From positions 142,372-206,371 of the forward strand of contig NZ_JACEFT010000005.1 of assembly GCF_013697085.1 (NCBI RefSeq): DNA of 64,000 nucleotides, in the 5' to 3' direction. The notes under the pieces were generated by a model that did no database searches, had not been told where the DNA came from, and was given only the letters and a program-made list of their open reading frames with translations. How positions within the stretch are numbered: the first letter of the stretch is position 1; every line of letters begins with the position of its first letter. Positions 16,324 to 24,930 of the stretch are shown piece by piece. Position numbers and translations under genes: made by a program. Source of the stretch: Billgrantia kenyensis (GTDB lineage: Bacteria; Pseudomonadota; Gammaproteobacteria; Pseudomonadales; Halomonadaceae).

Positions 16324-16931
16324 GACACGGGCTCCTCCTCGAGGCGAGCGCCCACGATGCGCCAGTGGCGGCTGGCCACCCGGGCGATCTGATCGTGGTC
16401 ATGGGCGACCCAGAGCGTCGGCCACTGCCGCACGCGTATGCGCTCGACCAACCAGGCTTCCACCCGCTCGCGGCTGGCGTCATCCAGGTTGGCGGTGGGC
16501 TCGTCGAGCAGCAGCGCCCTTGGCTCCCGGCTGACCGCACGCAGCAGTCCCAGGCGCTGTTTCTCACCGGTGGAGAGGCGGCCCACCTGCCATTCCAGAG
16601 TGTCCGGGCCGAAGCCCAGTGCCGCCAGCTCTGCCGTCACGGGGGGATCGATGAAATGCTCGCCCACCGTCTCTGCCCACCAGTGGCTCTCGGCCGGCAC
16701 CAGCATCACCTGGCGGCGCCAGGCGTGGCCTGGGGTCTGCGACTGGGCCTGTTCGCCCAGCCACACCTCGCCAGCGTGGGGCTCGAGATCGGCCACGGCG
16801 CGCAGCAGCCGGCTCTTGCCCGAACCGCTGGCGCCGGAAAGGCAAACGATTTCACCCGGTCGCACGGCCAAGCTTATCGCGGCCAGCTCACCGATGGCGA
16901 TGCCATCCAGCCGAAGGGAATCGGCACTCAA
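16314..16931 (-). CDS. fetA: FetA/YbbL-type ABC transporter ATPase
   Basis: 205-residue ATP-binding subunit. Walker A LSGASGSGKSRLL near residues 33-45, signature LSTGEKQRLGLLRA (a variant, Thr-Gly in place of Gly-Gly), Walker B ALLLDEPTANLD and H-loop VAHDHDQ. Short form typical of FetA. First gene of a two-gene unit with the permease. Its upstream region is shared with the divergent arsenite pump gene, whose promoter lies at about 17020-17046. Confidence 0.9.
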   Translation of the reverse strand: MSADSLRLDGIAIGELAAISLAVRPGEIVCLSGASGSGKSRLLRAVADLEPHAGEVWLGEQAQSQTPGHAWRRQVMLVPAESHWWAETVGEHFIDPPVTAELAALGFGPDTLEWQVGRLSTGEKQRLGLLRAVSREPRALLLDEPTANLDDASRERVEAWLVERIRVRQWPTLWVAHDHDQIARVASRHWRIVGARLEEEPVSCR

Positions 16932-17019
16932 GGCAGGCTCTCCAAAATGGTAAAAGGGCTACAGTGACGCGACCCGGCTAGGCTGACAAGTCGGGAACGC
17001 CATGGCCGGCATGCTGCAT

Positions 17020-17046
17020 TTGCACATATGGCAATCCATATATAAT
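17020..17046 (+). promoter_or_regulatory. Promoter with embedded palindrome before the arsenite pump, ArsR operator candidate
   Basis: A perfect -10 TATAAT at 17041-17046 lies 15-16 bp after a TTGCAC/TTTGCA -35-like sequence (17019-17025). The spacer carries ATATGG-CAAT-CCATAT (17026-17041), a perfect 6-bp inverted repeat. ArsR-family repressors bind AT-rich dyads between -35 and -10, and an arsR gene lies 2.4 kb away in the same locus, so this is the likely arsenite-controlled switch. Confidence 0.65.
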
Positions 17047-17120
17047 AATTCGAACTGCCAAGTCAGCCTTGTCGGCACCGTAGCTGGCTACCCATTTCTT
17101 ATTACTTGCGAGCATTTGCC

Positions 17121-18197
17121 ATGTCGGCACATCAGGATACCCAGGCGCCTCCTTCTACCGCAGGCATGGGCAGGTTCGAACGCTACCTCTCCGTGTGGGT
17201 GGCGCTGGCCATCGGTGCCGGAGTGCTGCTCGGCCAGTTGGCCCCGGCCATACCCGAGACTCTGGCACGTTTCGAAGTGGCCCAGGTGTCGATCCCGGTG
17301 GCAATCCTGATCTGGGCGATGATCTTCCCGATGATGGCGCAGATCGACTTCGCCGCGGTGCTCGGCGTTCGCCGGCAGCCCAAGGGACTGATCATCACGA
17401 CCACGGTGAATTGGCTGATCAAGCCCTTCACCATGTTCGCCATCGCCTGGTTCTTCCTGATGGTGGTATTTCGCCCCTGGATTCCCGAGCCACTGGCCCA
17501 GCAGTACCTGGCCGGGGCCATCCTGCTCGGCGCCGCCCCCTGCACCGCCATGGTCTTTGTCTGGAGCTACCTGACCCGCGGTGACGCCGCTTACACCCTG
17601 GTCCAGGTCTCACTCAACGACCTGATCATGCTGTTCGCCTTCGCTCCCATCGTGGTGCTGCTGCTGGGAATCTCGAACATCCAGGTACCGTGGGATACCG
17701 TTGCCCTTTCGGTCTTTCTCTACATCGTTATTCCGCTGACCGCCGGCTATCTCGTACGCCGCATCCTCATCGCACGCCACGGGCTTGAGTGGTACGAGAA
17801 CGTCTTCATGAAACGGATCGGCCCCATTACCCCCATCGGACTGATCATCACCCTGGTGCTGCTGTTCGCTTTCCAAGGCGATGTCATACTCAACAACCCG
17901 CTGCACATCGTGCTGATCGCTATCCCGCTGATCATCCAGACCGTGCTGATCTTCTTCATCGCCTACGGCTGGGCCAAGGCCTGGAAGGTTCCCCATAACG
18001 TGGCCGCCCCCGGTGCCATGATCGGCGCCAGCAACTTCTTCGAGCTGGCCGTGGCCGCCGCCATCGCCCTGTTCGGCCTGCAGTCCGGCGCGGCGCTGGC
18101 CACGGTGGTGGGGGTGCTCGTCGAGGTGCCGCTGATGCTGGCGCTGGTGCGCATCGCCAACCGCACGCGACACAGGTTCACCGCTGTCGGAACGTGA
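17121..18197 (+). CDS. arsB: ACR3-family arsenite efflux transporter
   Basis: 358 residues, ten predicted membrane segments. The ACR3 signature is present: GAAPCTAMVFVWS with Cys141, the conserved thiolate needed for As(III) transport, then SLNDLIMLFAFAP and GASNFFELAVAAAIALFG. It exports arsenite (and perhaps antimonite) across the inner membrane. Start at MSAHQDTQ; five more open codons upstream are ignored. The symbol arsB is used for both ACR3 and ArsB types; this one is ACR3 (sometimes acr3). The promoter with operator-like dyad is 75 nt upstream. Followed by an MFS gene and convergent arsR. Confidence 0.95.
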   Translation: MSAHQDTQAPPSTAGMGRFERYLSVWVALAIGAGVLLGQLAPAIPETLARFEVAQVSIPVAILIWAMIFPMMAQIDFAAVLGVRRQPKGLIITTTVNWLIKPFTMFAIAWFFLMVVFRPWIPEPLAQQYLAGAILLGAAPCTAMVFVWSYLTRGDAAYTLVQVSLNDLIMLFAFAPIVVLLLGISNIQVPWDTVALSVFLYIVIPLTAGYLVRRILIARHGLEWYENVFMKRIGPITPIGLIITLVLLFAFQGDVILNNPLHIVLIAIPLIIQTVLIFFIAYGWAKAWKVPHNVAAPGAMIGASNFFELAVAAAIALFGLQSGAALATVVGVLVEVPLMLALVRIANRTRHRFTAVGT

Positions 18198-18252
18198 TCC
18201 CCAAGACGAATGACGGCTTGCCACACCGAACGGGCGCGGTGAGTATGCAAGG

Positions 18253-19458
18253 ATGAACGCCACTTCATTGCAGCGCCATGCACTTAGCGTCATCGTTCTT
18301 GCCCAGCTGTGCGGTACCTCGTTGTGGTTCTCCGTCAACGGCGTGGGTCTCTCGCTGTCGCGGGATCTCGGCTTCTCTGAGGTCGATCTCGGCCGGCTGA
18401 CACTCGCCGTGCAGGCGGGCTTCATCAGCGGCACCCTGTTCATCGCCACCACCGGCCTGGCCGACCGCTTTCGCGCCAGCCGTATCTTCGCCGTCTCCTG
18501 CCTGGCGGGAGCGCTGGTCAATGCCGCCTTCGTGCTGGTGGCAGCCCAGTTTCCGCTGGCGCTGCTGCTGCGCTTCGTCACCGGGCTGTGCCTGGCCGGT
18601 ATCTATCCGCTGGGCATGAAGCTGGTGATCGGCTGGACGCCCAAGCACACCGGAGCGGCGCTCTCCTGGCTGGTGGGTATGCTCACCCTGGGGACCGCCC
18701 TGCCCCATTTGCTGCGTGGCAGTACCCTGGGTATGCCGTGGGAGTGGCCGCTGATGGGCGCCTCGCTGCTGGCCCTGCTGGGGGGTGCCATGGTGCTGCG
18801 GCTGGGCGACGGCCCGCACCTGCCGCCTTCCGCGGGCAAGGCGCGTCTTGCCGAGGGGCTTGCCGCGCTAAGGGTGAAGCACTTTCGCGCCGTGGCCGGC
18901 GGCTACTTCGGCCACTGCTGGGAACTCTACGCCTTCTGGATGCTGACACCCTTTCTGGTCATGCGCGAAGTCGAACGGCTCGTGGCCTCCACCGATCTGG
19001 TGGCCTGGCTCTCCTTCGGTATCATTGCGCTGGGGCTGGCAGGCTGCGTGGGGGGCGGTGCGGTGAGCCGCCATTTGGGCAGTCTGTGGGTGGCGCGCTG
19101 GGCGCTGACGGCCTCCGGCATGCTATGCCTGGCCTATCCACTGCTGGCCTGGGCACCGCCGGGCATGCTGCTGGCACTGCTGTTCTTCTGGGGACTCACG
19201 GTGATCGCCGACTCGCCGCAGTTCTCGGCCCTAGCAGCGGCAACGGCGCCCCGTGAGCGGGTCGGCTCCACGCTGGCGGTGATGAACGCCATCGGCTTCG
19301 CGCTCACCATTCCCGCCATCTCGCTGACCACGACGCTGTGGTCGCTACAGGGACTCTGGGTGCTGTGGTGGCTGTTGCCGGGACCGATCCTCGGGCTGTG
19401 GGCGCTGCGTGGCGTGAGCGGCTCGCCCGAGCAGCCCGCGCCGGCACGCCAGGCATGA
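18253..19458 (+). CDS. MFS transporter in the arsenic locus
   Basis: 401 residues, about twelve hydrophobic segments, the first at VIVLAQLCGTSLWFSVNGVG. The major facilitator motif between helices 2 and 3 appears as GLADRFRASR. It lies 55 nt after the arsenite pump on the same strand and is probably co-transcribed. It does not look like ArsJ, which travels with a GAPDH gene, and no GAPDH is here. Substrate unknown; location suggests organoarsenical or related efflux, but it could be unrelated. Confidence 0.83.
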   Translation: MNATSLQRHALSVIVLAQLCGTSLWFSVNGVGLSLSRDLGFSEVDLGRLTLAVQAGFISGTLFIATTGLADRFRASRIFAVSCLAGALVNAAFVLVAAQFPLALLLRFVTGLCLAGIYPLGMKLVIGWTPKHTGAALSWLVGMLTLGTALPHLLRGSTLGMPWEWPLMGASLLALLGGAMVLRLGDGPHLPPSAGKARLAEGLAALRVKHFRAVAGGYFGHCWELYAFWMLTPFLVMREVERLVASTDLVAWLSFGIIALGLAGCVGGGAVSRHLGSLWVARWALTASGMLCLAYPLLAWAPPGMLLALLFFWGLTVIADSPQFSALAAATAPRERVGSTLAVMNAIGFALTIPAISLTTTLWSLQGLWVLWWLLPGPILGLWALRGVSGSPEQPAPARQA

Positions 19459-19485
19459 GGCCTGTTCGGATTTCTCATGCTGCGC

Positions 19486-19875
19486 CTAGCAGAGAGCGGC
19501 GCGCCGTTCGGGTCGGTTGCCCATCTCCCTTAGACGCTCTTGGAGGCTGGCCAGGCGCGGCGCCTCCCCTTTCTCCGCCGCTGCCAGCACCTCGGCCACC
19601 CAGCCCGGCAGCTCGTCCGAAAGTCGGTAGTAAACCCACTGTCCCTCACGGCGATCGCTAAGCAGGCCACAGCTGCGCAGCTGCGCCAAGTGGCGCGAGA
19701 CCTTGGGCTGGGACTCCTCCAGGGCATGTGTCATCTCGCAGACGCAGAGTTCCTGCTCTCTGAGTATCAGCAGAGTCAGCGTCAGACGGGTTTCGTCACC
19801 CAGGCATTTGAGCAATCGGGCAGGTTCCAGCAAGGTCAAGGCGGTTCCCTTTGCAAAGTTGCTAAGAAGAATCAT
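19486..19875 (-). CDS. arsR: ArsR-family metalloregulator
   Basis: 129 residues, winged-helix ArsR/SmtB fold. The metal site ELCVCEMTHAL holds Cys44 and Cys46 (CVC), the arsenite-binding alpha-3 motif of classical ArsR. Recognition helix QPKVSRHLAQLRSCGLL, wing DRREGQWVYYRL. Arsenite binding releases DNA and derepresses the efflux genes. ATG start with GGAG 9 nt upstream. It is convergent with the pump-MFS pair, not in their transcript, and lies 58 nt past the end of pstB. Confidence 0.93.
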   Translation of the reverse strand: MILLSNFAKGTALTLLEPARLLKCLGDETRLTLTLLILREQELCVCEMTHALEESQPKVSRHLAQLRSCGLLSDRREGQWVYYRLSDELPGWVAEVLAAAEKGEAPRLASLQERLREMGNRPERRAALC

Positions 19876-19933
19876 TTATTCTACTCCAACCCCTGCGGGA
19901 CCAACAGCCACGCTTCCTTGAGCAGGGTCTGGC

Positions 19934-20752
19934 TCAACCATATCGACCGGTAATGTAATCCTCGGTCTGCTTCTTCTCCGGCTCGGTGAACAGCTTGTTG
20001 GTTTCATCGAATTCGACCAGCTCGCCAAGATACATGAAAGCCGTGTAATCGGAGACCCGAGCTGCCTGCTGCATGTTATGCGTCACAATGACGATGGTGT
20101 ACTGCTCCTTGAGCTCATTGATCAGCTCCTCGATCTTGAGCGTGGAGATGGGGTCGAGGGCAGAGGCAGGCTCATCGAGCAGAATCACCTCGGGTTCGAT
20201 GGCAATGGCACGTGCTATCACCAGGCGCTGCTGTTGCCCCCCAGACAACCCGAAGGCGTTATCGTTGAGTCGATCCTTCACTTCGTCCCACAGCGCGGCT
20301 CCACGCAGCGAGCGCTCCACCACTTCGTCGAGCACCGCCCTGCTGCTGACCCCCTGCAGTCGCAAGCCGTAGGCAACGTTCTCATAAATCGACTTGGGAA
20401 ACGGGTTGGGTTTCTGAAAAACCATGCCAACCTTGCGGCGCAGCTCTGCCACATCGACACCTCGAGCATAGATATCCTCCCCGTCGAGTAAAATCTCTCC
20501 TTCGACGCGACACGCATCAACCAGGTCGTTCATGCGGTTGAAGCAGCGCAGCAGCGTCGACTTGCCACAGCCGGATGGACCGATGAAGGCCGTGACCCGG
20601 TTGCGTGGGATATCCAGGTTGATGCCCTTGAGCGCCTGGTCCTTGCCGTAGTAAAGGTCAAGGTTTCGTACCTTGAAGGTGACATCCTTCATGTCAGAAA
20701 CGGATCCAACATGACTGGCGACAGGGCGTGGGGCGGTGGTCATCGAATTCAT
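19934..20752 (-). CDS. pstB: Phosphate ABC transporter ATPase PstB
   Basis: 272 residues. Walker [13 protein letters not shown] at 57-68, signature [14 protein letters not shown], Walker [15 protein letters not shown]-loop [14 protein letters not shown], and the PstB hallmark [17 protein letters not shown]. Powers high-affinity phosphate import. Last gene of pstSCAB. phoU, normally next, is absent: arsR follows directly. Good ribosome-binding site (GAGAGA). Confidence 0.97.
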   Translation of the reverse strand: MNSMTTAPRPVASHVGSVSDMKDVTFKVRNLDLYYGKDQALKGINLDIPRNRVTAFIGPSGCGKSTLLRCFNRMNDLVDACRVEGEILLDGEDIYARGVDVAELRRKVGMVFQKPNPFPKSIYENVAYGLRLQGVSSRAVLDEVVERSLRGAALWDEVKDRLNDNAFGLSGGQQQRLVIARAIAIEPEVILLDEPASALDPISTLKIEELINELKEQYTIVIVTHNMQQAARVSDYTAFMYLGELVEFDETNKLFTEPEKKQTEDYITGRYG

Positions 20753-20815
20753 TGTCTCTCTCGTATTCCGGTAGCCGTGGGTATCCGCAGCTGCTGCATG
20801 GCCAAGGGCCGGGGG

Positions 20816-22492
20816 TCAGTCAGAGGCGGCACGATAGCGCTCACGTAAGCGGTTGCGAATGCTGATGGCAGTCAGGTTGAGGACCACGATCAACAGCACC
20901 AGCACCAGCGCAGTGGCATAGACCAGTGGGCGCGCAGCCTCGACGTTGGGGCTCTGGAACCCGACGTCGTAGATATGGAAGCCCAAGTGCATGATCTGAC
21001 GATCCAGGTGAACGAAGGGAAAGGTCCCATCGATTGGCAGCGTAGGAGCCAGCTTGACCACCCCCACCAGCATCAGCGGCGCGACTTCGCCGGCGGCCCG
21101 CGCAATGGCCAGGATCATGCCGGTCATCATGGCAGGCGTTGCCAACGGCACCACCACTTTCCACAGTGTCTCGGACTTGGTGGCCCCCAGCGCCAGGGAG
21201 CCTTGGCGGATACTGGTGGGGATCCTAGCCAAGCCCTCTTCGGTCGAGACGATCACTACCGGCAGGGTCAGTAGCGCCAGGGTCAGCGAGGCCCAGACCA
21301 GTGCCGGGGAGCCGAAGGTAGGCGACGGCAACCTGTCCGAGTAGAAGAGTTCATCGATGGAGCCACCCAGGGTATAGATAAAGAACCCCAAGCCGAAGAC
21401 GCCATAGACAATGGAGGGCACCCCGGCGAGGTTGTAAACCGAGATGCGGATCAGGCGCAGCATGGGCCCCTGCCTGGCATATTCGCGCAGATAGATGGCG
21501 GCCAGCACGCCGAAGGGACTGACGATCATCGACATCAGCAGCACCATGGTCACGGTGCCGAAGATCGCCGGGAAGATCCCGCCAGCGGTGTTGGCCTCGC
21601 GGGGCTCGCCGCTGACGAAAGCCCAGAACTGCTGTACATATTCAACCGTTTTTTCGCTCAGCGATAGACTATTGGGCTGTACGGCACGCACGATATCCCC
21701 GATGCGAATCTGCACCTCCTGCCCCCCGGTGACCGTCGCCACCAGGGTGTCTCGACGCAGCTCGCTACGCAGCACATCGATCTCTCCACGCAGCGTCCGG
21801 AACGCTTCCTGCAGGCTCTCCTGACGCGCCGCGATATTTTCCAGCTCCACCTCACGCACGCCCGGATCGATATCGGGATCACGCTGCAGGGCTCGCTCAC
21901 GCAGGCGCAATTCCTCCATTTCCGCACTGATCGCCCCGACCTCGTTACGCTCGATCCGACGCAGCTCGCGGAACAGCGTATTGGCTCGCTCGACACGCAC
22001 CTGCAGCGCGTCCCACAGCCCCTCGCCCTCGGCGACCACCTCACCCTCTTCCAGCACACGCAGCGGATAGCCGAAGAAATCCCCCCATTCGCGCCGCTCC
22101 AGGCGCATGGCATCCGGGGGAGCCTGCCACTCGGACATCTGCAGCTCCGCATACCAGGCGAAGTCTTGGCCGGTCACATCGCGATTGCCCTGCTTGATCA
22201 GATGTCGGGTAACCAGGTCGTCATCACCCAATTCCGGCGGCACGGAGATTCCAGCATCCCGCGCCACGGTTACCGGGATGGTCTCGGAGCGTACATGCTC
22301 CCCCATTACCATCTGACCGATACCGAGATCAGGATCGCCCACCTGAAACTCGACGATCTCGCTCGGATAGAAGTGACTCAGGCCACGCACGGCGATCAAG
22401 CCAATCAGGCCCAGCACCATGATGATGGAGACTGCCACCGCGCCGGCATTCAACCAGACCCAGGGGGCACCGCTTTTCCACCAGACTTTCAT
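20816..22492 (-). CDS. pstA: Phosphate ABC transporter permease PstA, extended form
   Basis: 558 residues, almost twice the E. coli protein. One membrane segment at about 13-36 is followed by a large predicted periplasmic insert (37-300) with a heptad-rich, coiled-coil-like part (about 165-245: FRELRRIERNEVGAIS through QESLQEAFRTLRGEI). The standard six-helix permease core then starts near FGTVTMVLLMSMIVSPFG; the permease motif is IPTSIRQGSLALGATKSET, AGEVAPLMLVGVVKLAP. Extended PstA/PstC pairs are known in marine and halophilic gammaproteobacteria; the role of the insert is unclear. 15 nt after pstC. Confidence 0.94.
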   Translation of the reverse strand: MKVWWKSGAPWVWLNAGAVAVSIIMVLGLIGLIAVRGLSHFYPSEIVEFQVGDPDLGIGQMVMGEHVRSETIPVTVARDAGISVPPELGDDDLVTRHLIKQGNRDVTGQDFAWYAELQMSEWQAPPDAMRLERREWGDFFGYPLRVLEEGEVVAEGEGLWDALQVRVERANTLFRELRRIERNEVGAISAEMEELRLRERALQRDPDIDPGVREVELENIAARQESLQEAFRTLRGEIDVLRSELRRDTLVATVTGGQEVQIRIGDIVRAVQPNSLSLSEKTVEYVQQFWAFVSGEPREANTAGGIFPAIFGTVTMVLLMSMIVSPFGVLAAIYLREYARQGPMLRLIRISVYNLAGVPSIVYGVFGLGFFIYTLGGSIDELFYSDRLPSPTFGSPALVWASLTLALLTLPVVIVSTEEGLARIPTSIRQGSLALGATKSETLWKVVVPLATPAMMTGMILAIARAAGEVAPLMLVGVVKLAPTLPIDGTFPFVHLDRQIMHLGFHIYDVGFQSPNVEAARPLVYATALVLVLLIVVLNLTAISIRNRLRERYRAASD

Positions 22493-22507
22493 CGTACTCT
22501 CCCGGAA

Positions 22508-24796
22508 TCAGAGGTTGCCGTAGCGCTTACGCAGCCGTTGGCGAATAATCTCGGCAAGGGTGTTCACCACGAAGGTCATGGCCAGCAGGACGAGGGCGGC
22601 CAGGAACAGGACCCGGAAGTGGCTAGACCCCACGGCGGACTCCGTAAGCTCGACGGCGATATTGGCCGACAGGGTGCGCATGCCCTCGAAGATGTTGAAG
22701 TTCATGATCGGGCTGTTGCCGGTCGCCATCAGCACGATCATGGTTTCCCCCACCGCCCGACCGAAGCCCATCATGACCGCGGAAAACATGCCGATGCTGG
22801 CGGTGGGCAGTACCACGCCAACCACGGTCTGCCAGCGGGTGGCCCCCAGCGCCAGCGATCCCTGGGTCAGATGCTTGGGCACGTTGAACACGGCATCCTC
22901 GGCGATGGAAAAGATTGTCGGAATCACCGCGAAGCCCATGGCGATACCCACCACCAAGGCGTTGCGCTGGTCATAGCTGATGCCGGTGTCGGTCAGCCAC
23001 TGGCGCAAACTGCCGTCGAAGAACAGGATCTCCACATAAGGACTGGCGGAGACGCAGGCCCAGCCCACCAGGATGATGACCGGCATCAGAAGCACCGCCT
23101 CCCAGCCGTCCGGTACACGGGTCCGCAGCCCTTCGGGCAGGCGACTCCAGAGGTAGGCGAAGGCCAGCATGGCAATGGGCATCAGGAGCAGGATACTGAA
23201 CACTGCCGGCAGGCGATTCTCGATGAAGGGCGCCAGCCATAGGCCGGCCAGGAAGCCGAGGATCACCGTGGGCAGGGCCTCCATCACCTCGATGGTGGGC
23301 TTGACCTTGCCGCGCAGTTTGGGCGACATGAAATACGCAGTGTAGATCGCCCCCATCAGCGCCAGCGGGGTGGCGAACAGCATGGCATAGAAGGCCGCCT
23401 TGAGGGTGCCGAGGGTCAGCGGCACCAGGCTCATCTTGGGCTCGAACTCATCGCCCCCCGCCGAGGACTGCCAGACAAAGCGTGGCTGGCTGCTCCCTTC
23501 GTACCACACCCGCTGCCACAGCGATGAGAAGGAGATATCGGGGTGGCGATTGCTTACGCTGGCCACCTGCAGCTGCTGATTCTCATCCACCAGCAGCGCC
23601 ATTGAGTTGACCGGCGAGATGGCAATCCCAGAGAACGGCCCCTGAACCATCTGGGCATCGAAAACGTCGGCAGACGCCGTCGCGTGATGAATTCCCAGGT
23701 TCCCCCGGGCATCCCCGACCAAAAAGCCCCGCCGCGCGTACTCCGCCTCGATATGGGTAATCGGCGCATCATAGCGGGCAAAGTCGCGGATATGGGTCAG
23801 TTCGTGACGGTTATGGTCATCGCGAACCGGGAAGTACTGGCGCACCTGGCCATCCGAGGTTCCGGCAACGAGCGATACCGTGCCATTGAGCAGCGCCATT
23901 TCCGTGACGTAGCCGTTGCCGGAAACCTGAACCGCACCACGGTAGTCGGGATTGCTCAAGTTGCCGATATCGTAGTGATGGATGTTGCCTGTGTCATCGG
24001 AAACGTAGAGGTGACGAAAGCGGTTGTCGATCAGGATCTGGCGCGCCCGACCGTCAAACCCGGGAAGTTCGACCGTGGTCTGCTCCACGCTTACCTCTCC
24101 GGTCATGATGTTCTCCCGGCGCTCGAATGACGACACCAAGAGAGTGCCATCATCCAGCTCGGCTGCCGCGTAGATGCCGCGATCGCTTACCTGAAGCCCA
24201 AGCACCTGAATTGCACGCCCCTCCTCGTCCAGGGTCAAGGGCGACTCGCCGAGAGGAAACGTCAGCTCCGGCTCGATATGCCGCAGGTTATCGGGGTAGG
24301 TGATTGCGTACTCGATCTGGCCGAGGCTGAGCTCACCGCTATCATAGCCGTAGGCAAAGGAGCGTGTCGTGGCGAAGCCGGTAGCGAAGGCGGTCGTTTG
24401 CGCCGCCTCCGGGCGCGGAACCTCAAAAGCGGTGCGAGGAGAGCCATCCTCCAACTCGAAAAAAGTGATCCGCCCGGTGTCGGTGAAGCTTGCCCCCAAG
24501 GTGTCATGACGATCGATGGTCAGATGCTCCAGCGTCTCATCACTTTCCACCCCGGGCGTGGCATAGCTTTGCACGGTGGATACCTGAGCCGGCTTGAACA
24601 GCGGCATGATTTCAGAGAAGAGGTAGACAAAGATCATCCCCAGGGCGAACACGACGCCGATACCGGCGGCGCCGATACCGTAGCGAGAAGCGCCATCCCG
24701 AAACGCGCGTTTGCGCCGCAAGCGCTCGCGCTGTTCGGGGCTGGGCAGCAGTGATCTGCCTTTAACCGAGGCGGGGAGCTGGGACAGGTCAGTCAT
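22508..24796 (-). CDS. pstC: Phosphate ABC transporter permease PstC, extended form
   Basis: 762 residues against about 320 in E. coli. Segment 1 (about 41-65, IGVVFALGMIFVYLFSEIMPL) is followed by roughly 370 periplasmic residues rich in short repeated strand patterns (for example RGIYAAAELDDGTLLVSS, NRFRHLYVSDDTGNIHHYD, VSLVAGTSDGQVRQYF), suggesting a WD40-like beta-propeller. The permease core begins at about 470 with TLKAAFYAMLFATPLALMGAIY; the ABC loop is TQGSLALGATRWQT, GRAVGETMIVLMATGNSP. Start at MTDLSQLPA; upstream codons to 24916 are rejected because a Pho box lies in them. Confidence 0.94.
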   Translation of the reverse strand: MTDLSQLPASVKGRSLLPSPEQRERLRRKRAFRDGASRYGIGAAGIGVVFALGMIFVYLFSEIMPLFKPAQVSTVQSYATPGVESDETLEHLTIDRHDTLGASFTDTGRITFFELEDGSPRTAFEVPRPEAAQTTAFATGFATTRSFAYGYDSGELSLGQIEYAITYPDNLRHIEPELTFPLGESPLTLDEEGRAIQVLGLQVSDRGIYAAAELDDGTLLVSSFERRENIMTGEVSVEQTTVELPGFDGRARQILIDNRFRHLYVSDDTGNIHHYDIGNLSNPDYRGAVQVSGNGYVTEMALLNGTVSLVAGTSDGQVRQYFPVRDDHNRHELTHIRDFARYDAPITHIEAEYARRGFLVGDARGNLGIHHATASADVFDAQMVQGPFSGIAISPVNSMALLVDENQQLQVASVSNRHPDISFSSLWQRVWYEGSSQPRFVWQSSAGGDEFEPKMSLVPLTLGTLKAAFYAMLFATPLALMGAIYTAYFMSPKLRGKVKPTIEVMEALPTVILGFLAGLWLAPFIENRLPAVFSILLLMPIAMLAFAYLWSRLPEGLRTRVPDGWEAVLLMPVIILVGWACVSASPYVEILFFDGSLRQWLTDTGISYDQRNALVVGIAMGFAVIPTIFSIAEDAVFNVPKHLTQGSLALGATRWQTVVGVVLPTASIGMFSAVMMGFGRAVGETMIVLMATGNSPIMNFNIFEGMRTLSANIAVELTESAVGSSHFRVLFLAALVLLAMTFVVNTLAEIIRQRLRKRYGNL

Positions 24797-24850
24797 AATG
24801 GATGGGTTATCCCGACAGTAGAAACGATAGGCAGAGAGTAAGCAGGGTGC

Positions 24851-24868
24851 ATGACAGTCATGTGACAG
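24851..24868 (-). promoter_or_regulatory. Pho box before pstC
   Basis: On the minus strand CTGTCAC-ATGA-CTGTCAT, two perfect CTGTCAY repeats with 4-bp spacing, the PhoB consensus. Ten bp further on is TACTCT (24840-24835) as a weak -10, the spacing at which a Pho box replaces the -35. It lies between the pstS hairpin and pstC, giving pstCAB its own phosphate-starvation promoter. Confidence 0.85.
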
Positions 24869-24886
24869 ACCGGCCCAGAATGCCGA

Positions 24887-24906
24887 AGGGGCGCCGAAGC
24901 GCCCCT
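24887..24906 (-). terminator. UUCG-capped hairpin after pstS
   Basis: On the minus strand AGGGGCGC-TTCG-GCGCCCCT, 8-bp stem with an extra-stable UUCG loop, 24 nt after the pstS stop. No T-run follows, so it is probably an attenuator or 3'-stabiliser that leaves more pstS than pstCAB message. Confidence 0.7.
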
Positions 24907-24930
24907 GGTCACACACTTAAGTTCAGGCGA

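Noticed and set aside
18253..19458. MFS gene as arsJ
   Set aside because: No GAPDH partner and the N-terminal sequence does not resemble ArsJ.
19453..19480. Terminator after the MFS gene (GCATGAG...CTCATGC)
   Set aside because: Stem of 7 with a 14-nt loop, overlaps the stop codon, no T-run.
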